From positions 40,558 to 104,557 of the forward strand of contig NZ_BSTD01000004.1 in the NCBI RefSeq assembly GCF_030269325.1: 64,000 nucleotides of DNA, written 5' to 3'. Position 1 is the first letter of the stretch, and the number at the start of each line of letters is the position of its first letter. This document shows positions 7,966-16,065 of this stretch, in pieces. The notes beneath the pieces were generated by a model. That model made no database searches, was not told where the DNA came from, and worked only from the letters and a program-made list of their open reading frames with translations. The position numbers and the translations under genes were made by a program. The stretch is from Amycolatopsis sp. NBRC 101858. GTDB taxonomy: Bacteria > Actinomycetota > Actinomycetes > Mycobacteriales > Pseudonocardiaceae.

Positions 7966-8810
7966 TGCGACTGTCCGTTTTGGACCACGGCCACCGGCGC
8001 CGGGCCCGGCTGTTCCTGGCCGTCACCGGCAAGCTCTCCGGCGTCACCAGCCCGGACATCGTCAAGCTGCTGCTGTACCGGCCGGGTTTCCTGACCCGGC
8101 CGCTGCTGGACCTGACCGCGCCGGCGATGCGCGGCGAGTCCTCTTGGACGGCCGGCGAGCGCGAGTACCTCGCGATGAGCACGGCCCGGGTGCACGAGTG
8201 CCCGTTCTGCGTCGTCACGCACGCCGAGCTGACCCGGATCGCGGGCAACGGCGAGATCGACCCCGACCGCCCGCTGGACGCACGCCCGGAACTGCTGGCC
8301 GTGCAACGGTTCCTCGAGGACGTCTCCCGCGACCTCGAGCCGGTGCCGCCGGGTGACCTGCCCGCGCAGGCGGTGCTGGAGGCGCTGAACGTCAACCTGG
8401 TGTGGAACATCGTCAACCGGCTCGCGAACGCGTTCGGGTTCGAGCTGCTCGACGGCCAACTGGAGGTGGGCACGAAGGCACTGCACCGCGCGGGTTACCG
8501 GTTCCCGGGCTTCCTGCTCGCCGACGGCCCCGACGACCTCCGCGAGAGCGTCTTCGAGCAGCCGGCGCGGACGAGCCCGCAGCTGCGGCGGGCGGCCGGG
8601 ACGGGCGAAGGGCTGGAGGAGCCGTGGCGGGACTACGCGGCGGCGGTCCGCGGCGCGTCGCACCGCATCACCGATGACGACGTGCGGCGGCTGCTCGCGG
8701 CGGGGTGCACCGAGGACGAGATCTTCGAGGTCACGGTGGCCGCGGCGGTCGGTGCCGCGCTGCGCAGCTTCGACGCCGGCCGCGACGTGCTGAAGGCGCG
8801 CGGCGATTAG
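7965..8810 (+). CDS. AhpD/carboxymuconolactone decarboxylase-like protein
   Basis: A 281-residue protein with the AhpD-type redox motif CPFCVVTH (C79, C82, H86; CxxCxxxH) in an all-helical scaffold. AhpD-like proteins use this pair for peroxide-linked thiol chemistry. The ATG overlaps the sigma-factor stop by one base (TGATG), so it is likely made with, and perhaps controlled by, the ECF42 factor. The C-terminal half (about 165-281) looks like a second, diverged copy of the helical domain without cysteines. Role in redox stress is inferred from motif and operon. Confidence 0.85.
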   Translation: MRLSVLDHGHRRRARLFLAVTGKLSGVTSPDIVKLLLYRPGFLTRPLLDLTAPAMRGESSWTAGEREYLAMSTARVHECPFCVVTHAELTRIAGNGEIDPDRPLDARPELLAVQRFLEDVSRDLEPVPPGDLPAQAVLEALNVNLVWNIVNRLANAFGFELLDGQLEVGTKALHRAGYRFPGFLLADGPDDLRESVFEQPARTSPQLRRAAGTGEGLEEPWRDYAAAVRGASHRITDDDVRRLLAAGCTEDEIFEVTVAAAVGAALRSFDAGRDVLKARGD

Positions 8811-8851
8811 GCCGAACCGGTCGATGCGGTAGCCGGAAAGCGTGCCCGCGG

Positions 8852-8937
8852 ATTCACCCGGCCGCCCGCGGTGAATGGCGGCAACCTGCGGAAATGCCGG
8901 AAAGGGAATGCGCCGGGGACCGGTCCCCGGCGCATTC
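8852..8937 (+). terminator. Two hairpins, including a 32-base perfect palindrome
   Basis: A first hairpin has ATTCACC (8852-8858) pairing with GGTGAAT (8870-8876). The second, 8906-8937, is a perfect 32-base palindrome: 16-base arm GAATGCGCCGGGGACC followed directly by its complement. They lie 40-130 bases past the AhpD-like gene and upstream of the ATPase gene. A strong terminator is the simplest reading. The rest of the 219-base gap (8811-9029) shows nothing else I can identify. Confidence 0.7.
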
Positions 8938-9029
8938 GTGGCCGCCCGGAGAATGCTGCACCCCGGCTGATCGCGTGCGATAGTGGCGGCTCCGGCCGGA
9001 ATCGGGTCGTTTCGGGGGATGGGGGGACG

Positions 9030-11027
9030 ATGCCAGCCGACGTACCCCCTTTGTCGGGCCTCGACGCCGTCACCGGCGGGCTCGTCGAACGGTTGCTGGC
9101 CCGGGCGGACGGCGAAAGCCGGGCACTCCCGGTCGTTGTCGCGCTCGGGGCGCGGGGCACCGGGAAGACCGCGTTGCTCGACGCCGTCGGGAATCGCTGC
9201 CAGGACATTCCGCACGCGCACCTCGACTTCGAACGGCACGACCGCGCGGACAGCCGGCCGCGGGAACTGCTGGGGCACCTCGCCTTCGATCTCAGCCGGC
9301 GGTGGAAGCAGTTCGGCAGGCTGGCGTTTCCGCGTCTTTGGCTGTGCATGCTGGTGCTCGGGGCACCGCTGGAACTGCAGGACCGTCGCGCGGCATTGCG
9401 CAAGCTCCACGCGTTGCTGGCGAAGAACCAGCCGCTCGAACAGAGCCGCGAGGCCATCGTCGACGTCGTCCGCCTCGCGGGCGGCATCGCACCCGCCGGC
9501 GGCCTCCGCGGCTGGCCCGAGGCGACCGACCTCCTGCTGCGCGGCCTGAGCTGGTACGACCGCCGCCGGCTCATCGGCAAGATGCGGGCCCTGCCGGCCG
9601 GGACCGGCAACCACGAGGACTTCCTCATCGAGATCGCCTGGCACGCCCAGGGCGACGACGAGGACCGGGACGCGGTCGACGCCACCTTCTGCGACGCGTT
9701 CCTCGCCGACCTGCGCCGGAACTACACGGGGCTCAACCGCTCGCGGCGGACGTTGAACAGCCTGGTCCTGCTCGACAACGCGCACACGCCGGGCGGACGG
9801 TTCTTCCTGCGCTCGCTCACCGAAGCGCGCCAGCGGGCCGGTGAGGCCGACCCGCTGGTCGTGCTCGCCACCAGCCGCACGTGGAACCCGGACTGGACCG
9901 AGAGCTGGTCCCCGCCGGCCGCGCACCGCGGCGCCCCGGTGCGCCGCCCGCCGACCACGCACCGGACGAAGGGCCTGCACCGGCCCGCGCCGCGGCAACC
10001 GTCCGATGTGGACTCCGACTGGCGCCCCGACGCGGAACCGGAACCGCGGTGGCACCCGTGGTACCTGCTCGAACTGGGCGCGTTGTCCAAGGACGACGTC
10101 GTGCACCTCGCCGCGGGCAGCGAGATCCACCCCGCGTCCCGGCTGCCGCGGTTCCTGCACCGGGTCACCGACGGCCACCCCGGCGCGGTCACCGACGTCA
10201 TCGCCGCCGTGGCCCACCGCTTCGACCCGCGGCGGCCCGGGACGCTGCGCGCCGCGCTGCGCACCCCGGTCGCCGGGCCGGACGGTGCCGGACCGCCGCT
10301 GGTCACCGCGATGCGCGACTACCTGCTGCAGGACTTCTCCACGGCGAGCCGGCAGGACCTGGTCACCGCGAGCGCCGCGCTGGACGTGGAACTGCTGTTC
10401 CACAAGGAGATCCTCGACCTGCGCAACCCGGCGGGGGAGGGGGTGCTGTTCAAGGAGCTGGGCGATCACCTGTGGCTGCGCGCGGAGCCGGGCGAGGCGC
10501 CGCAGTACGTGCTGCACCCGTGGCTGCGCCGGATCCTGTTGCAGGAACTGGCTTCCCGCGCCGACGACCACCCGCTCAGCTGGACCCGGGTGCACACCCG
10601 GTGCCGCGACTTCTACGAGGAGAACGGCCGGACGGTGGCCGCCCGCTACCACGACCTGGCGCTGGAGAACGTCGGCGCGGCGGTCGCGCACCTGCGCGAG
10701 CCGTTCGGCGGCGCGCGGCACGCGGAGTTCGACGTGACGACCGCGGAGGCGTGGCTCGCCGAGCTCGACCTCGTCACCGCGGCTCCCAACCGGCTGGACA
10801 AGCACGCCGAGCCCTACGACCAGGTCCAGCAGCACGCCGGACAGGGCGACGACGACCTCGGGACGACGCTGGCCTGGCTGGTCGTCGCGCTGTGGATCGC
10901 CCGCGATCCGCTCGGCGACCCGGGCGGGACGCTGGACTCCACGATCGAAGGGGCCTTCCACCAGCTGGCGCAGGGCCGGGGGCGGGGCTCGATCCTGCTG
11001 CACGAACGGGCGGAGAGGTACCGATGA
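9030..11027 (+). CDS. P-loop (STAND/AAA-like) ATPase, unknown function
   Basis: A 665-residue predicted cytosolic ATPase. Walker A is G40-A-R-G-T-G-K46-T47 and a Walker B-like strand is LVLLDN at 245-250. A sensor-like LVVLATSRTW follows near 277-286, then a Pro/Arg-rich stretch (about 300-335). A helical or winged-helix C-terminal half contains QYVLHPWLRRILLQ. The architecture resembles signal-transduction NTPases. I chose the ATG at 9030 after a G-rich site; an in-frame extension to 8871 would run through the palindrome. The stop overlaps the next start (ATGA), so it is coupled to a membrane-anchored binding-type protein. No specific family name is justified. Confidence 0.8.
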   Translation: MPADVPPLSGLDAVTGGLVERLLARADGESRALPVVVALGARGTGKTALLDAVGNRCQDIPHAHLDFERHDRADSRPRELLGHLAFDLSRRWKQFGRLAFPRLWLCMLVLGAPLELQDRRAALRKLHALLAKNQPLEQSREAIVDVVRLAGGIAPAGGLRGWPEATDLLLRGLSWYDRRRLIGKMRALPAGTGNHEDFLIEIAWHAQGDDEDRDAVDATFCDAFLADLRRNYTGLNRSRRTLNSLVLLDNAHTPGGRFFLRSLTEARQRAGEADPLVVLATSRTWNPDWTESWSPPAAHRGAPVRRPPTTHRTKGLHRPAPRQPSDVDSDWRPDAEPEPRWHPWYLLELGALSKDDVVHLAAGSEIHPASRLPRFLHRVTDGHPGAVTDVIAAVAHRFDPRRPGTLRAALRTPVAGPDGAGPPLVTAMRDYLLQDFSTASRQDLVTASAALDVELLFHKEILDLRNPAGEGVLFKELGDHLWLRAEPGEAPQYVLHPWLRRILLQELASRADDHPLSWTRVHTRCRDFYEENGRTVAARYHDLALENVGAAVAHLREPFGGARHAEFDVTTAEAWLAELDLVTAAPNRLDKHAEPYDQVQQHAGQGDDDLGTTLAWLVVALWIARDPLGDPGGTLDSTIEGAFHQLAQGRGRGSILLHERAERYR

Positions 11028-12505
11028 GCGTGCGCACCGACCGGATCCGGCCACCGCGGCCGACGTGGTCGAAGTGGCTGGTGGTGGCGGGCGGCGTGCT
11101 GCTGCTCGCCGTGGTCCTCGTCGCCGTGCTGGTCGTGGTGCCGGCGATCAGCGCGGCCGGGCGCACCTGCGGCGCCGGGGTCGAGAAGCGCGGTGACACC
11201 GGGGAATGCACCGGCGTCACCGACGGCGCCTACGTGTTCTCGCCGGGACTCGCCGACGTCGAGCAGCGCATCCGCCAGGAGAACGAGTCCGTCACGACGT
11301 CGGGGTCGCCGTACGTGACGATCGCGGCTTTCCTGCCGATGACCCTCGAAGAGCACGACATCCTGTCCGACGAGTGGGTCCGCCACCAGCTGGAAGGCGC
11401 CTACATCGCGCAGCACCGGGCGAACACGACGCAGTCGTGGGGCAGCCTGCCGAAGATCCGCCTGCTGCTGGCCAACCCCGGCAGCAGGCTGGCGCACTGG
11501 GAGCCGGTGGTCGACGACCTGATCGGGCGGGTGACGTCGGAGCGGCTGGTCGCGGTCACCGGGATCGGGCTGAGCCTCGACACGTCCCGCGACGCGATCC
11601 GCCGGCTCTCGGAGCACCGGATCCCGGTCGTCGCCTCGCACCTGGCCGCCGACGAGTTCTCCGAGATCCCGGGCTTCATGCGGGTGTCGCCGACGAGCTC
11701 GACGTACGGCCTGGCGGCGGCGAGCTACGTGCGCCCGACCGCGCACTCGGCCACGATCGTGCAGGACGTCAACCCCGGCGACCTGTACCCGAAGACCCTG
11801 GCGACGGCGTTCACCCGCAAGTTCGCCGACGCGACCCACCGGATCGTCGGCCGGACCGAGGAGTACGACTCGAGCCTGCCGGGGATCGAGAACACGTTCC
11901 TGCAGATGATGCCGAACATCTGCGGCAACCAGCCCGAGGTCGTGTACTTCGCCGGCCGCGAGAACCACCTCACGTCGTTCATCGCCGAGCTCGCCCAGCG
12001 CCCCTGCCTCGACCGGCACATCACGGTGCTGACGGGTGACCTGGCGCTGGTCGGGCCCCCGGAGGCGGAGATGCGCCGGGGCCTGCAGGCCAACGTCACG
12101 GTGCTCGCGCCGGGGCTGGCCCACCCGCAGGCGTGGACGAGCTCCCCGCAGGCGTTCAACCCGGCGGCGGTCGCGAGCTTCCAGGAGCCGGGGTGCACGG
12201 ACTGCTTCAAGGCGGTGTTCCCCAAGGAGCGCCTGGACGACGGCATCGCGATCCTCGCGCACGACGCGGTGCTGACGGTGGTGTGGGCGATCCGCGGAAT
12301 CCCGCGGGTGTCCCCGGCCCAGGTGACGGCGCAGGACGTGCTCCAGGCGAAGAACCGGCTGCACGGGACATTGGCGGTCCCGGGCGCGAGCGGCATGATC
12401 TCGTTCGACGACCGGGGCGATCCGGTGAACAAGGCGGTGCCGATCCTGCGGGTGCGGGAGGACGACACGCCGGAGTTCGTGCAGCTCTCGGCACCGGACT
12501 CCTGA
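11024..12505 (+). CDS. Membrane-anchored type 1 periplasmic-binding protein
   Basis: A 493-residue protein. A basic cytosolic N-terminus (1-17) is followed by one membrane helix at 18-42 (LVVAGGVLLLAVVLVAVLVV). A large extracellular part then resembles branched-chain amino-acid/receptor-type binding proteins (TIAAFLPMT, LVAVTGIGLSLDT, IPVVASHLAAD). There is no lipobox, and no permease or transporter ATPase is adjacent. A sensory role coupled to the cytosolic ATPase is therefore as plausible as transport. Several cysteines (C49, and GCTDCF near the C-terminus) may form disulfides. Four-base overlap with the upstream gene. Function unknown. Confidence 0.8.
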   Translation: MSVRTDRIRPPRPTWSKWLVVAGGVLLLAVVLVAVLVVVPAISAAGRTCGAGVEKRGDTGECTGVTDGAYVFSPGLADVEQRIRQENESVTTSGSPYVTIAAFLPMTLEEHDILSDEWVRHQLEGAYIAQHRANTTQSWGSLPKIRLLLANPGSRLAHWEPVVDDLIGRVTSERLVAVTGIGLSLDTSRDAIRRLSEHRIPVVASHLAADEFSEIPGFMRVSPTSSTYGLAAASYVRPTAHSATIVQDVNPGDLYPKTLATAFTRKFADATHRIVGRTEEYDSSLPGIENTFLQMMPNICGNQPEVVYFAGRENHLTSFIAELAQRPCLDRHITVLTGDLALVGPPEAEMRRGLQANVTVLAPGLAHPQAWTSSPQAFNPAAVASFQEPGCTDCFKAVFPKERLDDGIAILAHDAVLTVVWAIRGIPRVSPAQVTAQDVLQAKNRLHGTLAVPGASGMISFDDRGDPVNKAVPILRVREDDTPEFVQLSAPDS

Positions 12506-12689
12506 GCTGAGGGCGTGTTCGGTGCCGCGGTGAGATCTGCTCGACCCCGCCGCCGAGCCCGCTGACCAGGGGCGATGCCCCTACCGCTGACCCGAGTTCC
12601 GAGCCTTGTCACCCGCCTGCTTGCAGCCGCGCGGGGTCGTCACGTGCCGTTCTCGCTGCTCACCTCTCCGTCACAACCTCGTCGCAGAT

Positions 12690-12719
12690 ATTGTCAACAA
12701 TTTCATCGACGATTAGTGT
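12690..12719 (+). promoter_or_regulatory. GntR-type operator and promoter of ligJ operon
   Basis: The palindrome ATTGTCAACAAT (12690-12701) overlaps a -35 box TTGTCA (12691-12696). With a 17-base spacer the -10 would be TAGTGT (12714-12719), 37 bases before the TTG start. The same palindrome recurs at 30175, 31007 and 32265 around gntR and the other pathway genes. Upstream, 12506-12689 holds only a short hairpin (AGGGGC...GCCCCT, 12568-12582). Confidence 0.85.
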
Positions 12720-12755
12720 GCGAGTATCAAGCATGCGGAGCGACGAGGAACTCTC

Positions 12756-13781
12756 TTGATCATCGACTGCCACGGCCACTACACGACCGCCCCATCCGCC
12801 CTCGCGGCGTGGCGGGACCAGCAGATCGCGTCGCTGGACGATCCCGGTGTCGCACCTTCCCGCGCTGACCTGCGGATCAGTGATGACGAACTGCGCGAAA
12901 CCATCGAGCCGAACCAGCTGCGGCTCATGGACGACCGCGGCATCGACCTCACGATCTTCTCGCCGCGCGCCTCGTTCATGGCCCACCACGTCGGCGGCTT
13001 CGAGACCTCGGCGGAGTGGGCGGCGATCTGCAACGAGCTCTGCCACCGCGTCAGCACGCTCTACCCGGAGCGGTTCGCCCCCGCCGCGATGCTGCCGCAG
13101 TCGCCGGGTGTCGATCCCGCGACCTGCCTTCCCGAGCTGACCCGCTGCGTCGAGGAGTACGGCGCCGTCGCGCTCAACCTCAACCCCGACCCCAGTGGCG
13201 GCCACTGGACGGCGCCGCCGCTCACCGACCGGTCCTGGTACCCGATCTACGAAAAGATGGTCGAGTACGACATCCCGGCGATGGTGCACGTCAGCACGAG
13301 CGTCAACCCGGCGTTCCACACCACCGGCGCGCACTACCTCAACGCCGACACGACCGCGTTCATGCAGCTCGTGCAGGGCGACCTCTTCACCGACTTCCCG
13401 ACGCTGCGGCTGGTCATCCCGCACGGCGGCGGCGCGGTCCCCTACCACTGGGGCCGGTTCCGCGGCCTCGCCATGGCGCTCGGCAAGCCGGAACTGGAAG
13501 AACACGTGCTCACCAACGTCTTCTTCGACACCTGCGTCTACCACCAGCCGGGTTCGGACCTGCTCTTCGACGTCATCCCGGCACGCAACATCCTGTTCGC
13601 CTCCGAGATGATCGGCGCCGTCCGCAGCGTCGACCCGCGGACCGGCCACCACTTCGACGACACGCGCCGGTACGCCGAGGCCGCGAAACTGTCCGAAGAG
13701 GACTGGGCCGCGATCCGGGAGCACAACGCCCGCGCCGTCTACCCGCGCCTGGACGCCCTCCTGAAGGGACAGGGCCGATGA
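12756..13781 (+). CDS. ligJ: 4-oxalomesaconate hydratase (LigJ)
   Basis: A 341-residue amidohydrolase-fold enzyme, the usual length of LigJ. It should hydrate 4-oxalomesaconate to 4-carboxy-4-hydroxy-2-oxoadipate in the protocatechuate 4,5-cleavage/gallate route. The predicted zinc and catalytic residues fall at the positions reported for Sphingobium LigJ: H6 and H8 (DCHGHY), H178 (MVHVS), H223 (IPHGG) and E284 (ASEMIG). The start is TTG at 12756 after a GAGGAA site; MIIDCHGHY is the expected N-terminus. The first gene of ligJ-ligI-MFS, under the operator at 12690. Confidence 0.93.
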   Translation: MIIDCHGHYTTAPSALAAWRDQQIASLDDPGVAPSRADLRISDDELRETIEPNQLRLMDDRGIDLTIFSPRASFMAHHVGGFETSAEWAAICNELCHRVSTLYPERFAPAAMLPQSPGVDPATCLPELTRCVEEYGAVALNLNPDPSGGHWTAPPLTDRSWYPIYEKMVEYDIPAMVHVSTSVNPAFHTTGAHYLNADTTAFMQLVQGDLFTDFPTLRLVIPHGGGAVPYHWGRFRGLAMALGKPELEEHVLTNVFFDTCVYHQPGSDLLFDVIPARNILFASEMIGAVRSVDPRTGHHFDDTRRYAEAAKLSEEDWAAIREHNARAVYPRLDALLKGQGR

Positions 13782-14686
13782 CCAAGACACCCGGCTGGCT
13801 GGACTGGTACGCGCATCCGTCCACACCGGACTTCGAGCTGCCCCACGGCACCGTCGACGCCCACTGTCACGTCTTCGGCCCGGAGAAAGAGTTCCCGTTC
13901 GCGCCGGAACGCAAGTACACGCCCTGCGACGCGAGCAAGGACCAGCTCTTCGCCCTGCGCGACCACCTCGGTATCGCGCGCACCGTCATCGTGCAGGCCA
14001 CCTGCCACGGTGCCGACAACTCCGCCATGCTCGACGCCGTCCGGGCAGCAGGCGGCCGGGCGCGCGGCATCGCGACCGTCCGGCCCGGCAGCACCGAAGT
14101 AGAGCTGCGTGAACTCGACGCCCAAGGCGTGCGCGGCGTGCGGTTCAACTTCGTGAAGCGGCTCGTCGACGCCTCGCCCCGAGAGGACCTGAGCACGATC
14201 GCGAAGAAGATCGCCCCGCTCGGCTGGCACGTCGTCCTCTACTTCGAGGCCGCCGACCTGCCCGAACTCGAGGACTTCTTCGGTGAGCTGCCCACGCCGC
14301 TCGTGATCGACCACATGGGACGCCCCGACGTCACGAAACCGGCCGACGGCCCGGAATTCGCGAGGTTCCTCGAGTTCGTGGACCGCAACGACGTGTGGGT
14401 CAAGGTGAGCTGCCCCGAGCGCCTCACCGTGACCGGCCCGCCGGCCCTCGACGGCGAACGGCACGCCTACACCGACGTCGTCCCGTTCGCCCGCCGCGTC
14501 GTGACGGAGTTCCCGGACCGGGTGCTGTGGGGCACCGACTGGCCGCACCCGAACCTGAAGAACCACATGCCCGACGACGGACTGCTCGTGGACTACGTCC
14601 CGCGGATCGCCGAAACCACCGAGCAGCGGCGAAAACTGCTCGTCGACAACCCGATGCGCCTGTACTGGCCCGGCGAAACCGCCTGA
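13778..14686 (+). CDS. ligI: 2-pyrone-4,6-dicarboxylate hydrolase (LigI)
   Basis: A 302-residue amidohydrolase-superfamily enzyme that opens the lactone 2-pyrone-4,6-dicarboxylate to 4-oxalomesaconate, the substrate of LigJ. Visible features are DAHCHVFGP (H29, H31) and the C-terminal catalytic aspartate D254 in LWGTDWPHPN; LigI is unusual in the superfamily in not needing a metal. The ATG at 13778 overlaps the ligJ stop by 4 bases. Its presence implies the cell makes PDC, so some dehydrogenase must oxidise the ring-cleavage semialdehyde; see the DUF1932 gene at 30.2 kb. Confidence 0.93.
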   Translation: MTKTPGWLDWYAHPSTPDFELPHGTVDAHCHVFGPEKEFPFAPERKYTPCDASKDQLFALRDHLGIARTVIVQATCHGADNSAMLDAVRAAGGRARGIATVRPGSTEVELRELDAQGVRGVRFNFVKRLVDASPREDLSTIAKKIAPLGWHVVLYFEAADLPELEDFFGELPTPLVIDHMGRPDVTKPADGPEFARFLEFVDRNDVWVKVSCPERLTVTGPPALDGERHAYTDVVPFARRVVTEFPDRVLWGTDWPHPNLKNHMPDDGLLVDYVPRIAETTEQRRKLLVDNPMRLYWPGETA

Positions 14687-14706
14687 AACCCCCTGAAGGG
14701 CATGCA

Positions 14707-16065
14707 ATGCAGCACGCCAACGCGCTCAACCGGCTGAACCGCCTGCCGATCTCGCGCTTCCACAAGGTCACCCTGCTCGCCGTCTCGTTCGCCTACTTCT
14801 TCGAGTTCGCGGACATCAACAGCTTCGCCACCACCGCACCCAAGCTGATCAAGCTCTGGGGCGTGACGGTCGACCAGGTCGCCTACGTGACCTCGCTGTC
14901 GTTCGTCGGGATGTTCTTCGGGTCGATCATCGCGAGCAAGCTCGCCGACCGCTGGGGCCGCAAGAGCGCGCTCATGTGGACCACCGTCTGGTTCGGCGTC
15001 TTCTCGTTCGCGGCGGTGTTCTCGTGGGACATCGTGTCGCTGGGCGTGTTCCGCATCCTGACGTCGGCGGGCCTGTCGGCGATGACCGTCGTCGCGGTGA
15101 TCTACGTCAGCGAGCTGTACCCGGCGGCGAGCCGCGGCAAGTACCAGGCCTACGCGATCGTGATCGGCATCTGCGGCACGCCGGTCACCAACCTGATCGC
15201 CAGCGCGGTGGTGCCGATCAACTCCTGGTCGTGGCGGCTGGTGTACCTGTGGGGCGCGCTCGGGGTGCTGCTCGTGCTGTTCACGCGGCACCTGAAGGAG
15301 TCGCCGCGCTGGTACGAAAGCCGCGGTGAGCACGCCAAAGCGGACGCGGTGCTGCGGGAGATCGAGGAGCAGGTCGCCGCGGAGAAGGGCCCGCTGCCCG
15401 AGCCCGCGCCGCCGATCGAGGAAGCCCCGGTGGGCAAGGCGCCGCTGCGGCTGCTGCTGCAGAAGAAGTACCTGTACCCCACGCTGCTGCTGACCGTCCT
15501 GTGGGTGACGCAGACGATCGGCTTCTTCGGCTACTCGAGCTGGGCACCGACGCTGCTGGCCAAGGAAGGCTTCAGCGTCGAGAAGTCGGTGTTCTACGTG
15601 GCCCTGACGACGGTCGGCGCGCCGCTCGGCTCGTACCTGGCGGCGCTGGTCACCGACCGGTTCGAACGCAAGTGGTGCCTGGTCGCGTTCGGCACGGTCA
15701 TCGCGCTCTGCGGCCTGTTCTACGGGCTGACGTTCAACCCGATCCTGATCGTGGTGTTCGGCTTCCTGGTGAACCTGTTCGAGCGCGGCTACACGGCACT
15801 CGGGTACGCGTACTCGCCGGAGCTGTTCGACACGCGGGGCCGGTCGCTCGGCACGGGGGTGTCGTACGGCCTCGGGCGGCTGTCGAACGCGGTGGGCCCG
15901 CTGATCGTCGCCGCGCTGTACAACGGCAGCGGCTACCAGAGCGTGTTCCTGTTCATCGCCGGGACCTGGCTGGTCGGCGCGGTGGTGCTGGCGATCTTCG
16001 GGCCGCGGACGCGGCAGGCGAGGCTGAAGCCCGCGACCACCGAGACGGTCACGACGGCACCGTGA
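14707..16065 (+). CDS. MFS transporter, probable aromatic/organic acid importer
   Basis: A 452-residue major facilitator with 12 predicted helices, a motif-A loop KLADRWGRKSALM between helices 2 and 3, and a long central cytosolic loop with a Pro/Glu-rich part (EKGPLPEPAPPIEEAP). The start at 14707 (MQHANALNRLNRLPISRFHK) has AAGGG upstream. The gene closes the ligJ-ligI operon, so it probably imports an aromatic acid or pathway intermediate; the substrate is inferred from position only. The last 17 bases overlap the 3' end of the convergent rhamnosidase gene. Confidence 0.88.
   Translation: MQHANALNRLNRLPISRFHKVTLLAVSFAYFFEFADINSFATTAPKLIKLWGVTVDQVAYVTSLSFVGMFFGSIIASKLADRWGRKSALMWTTVWFGVFSFAAVFSWDIVSLGVFRILTSAGLSAMTVVAVIYVSELYPAASRGKYQAYAIVIGICGTPVTNLIASAVVPINSWSWRLVYLWGALGVLLVLFTRHLKESPRWYESRGEHAKADAVLREIEEQVAAEKGPLPEPAPPIEEAPVGKAPLRLLLQKKYLYPTLLLTVLWVTQTIGFFGYSSWAPTLLAKEGFSVEKSVFYVALTTVGAPLGSYLAALVTDRFERKWCLVAFGTVIALCGLFYGLTFNPILIVVFGFLVNLFERGYTALGYAYSPELFDTRGRSLGTGVSYGLGRLSNAVGPLIVAALYNGSGYQSVFLFIAGTWLVGAVVLAIFGPRTRQARLKPATTETVTTAP

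Noticed and set aside
7812..11054. A 1080-codon minus-strand frame
   Set aside because: It is antisense to three genes with clear motifs and crosses the terminator region; high GC produces long shadow frames.
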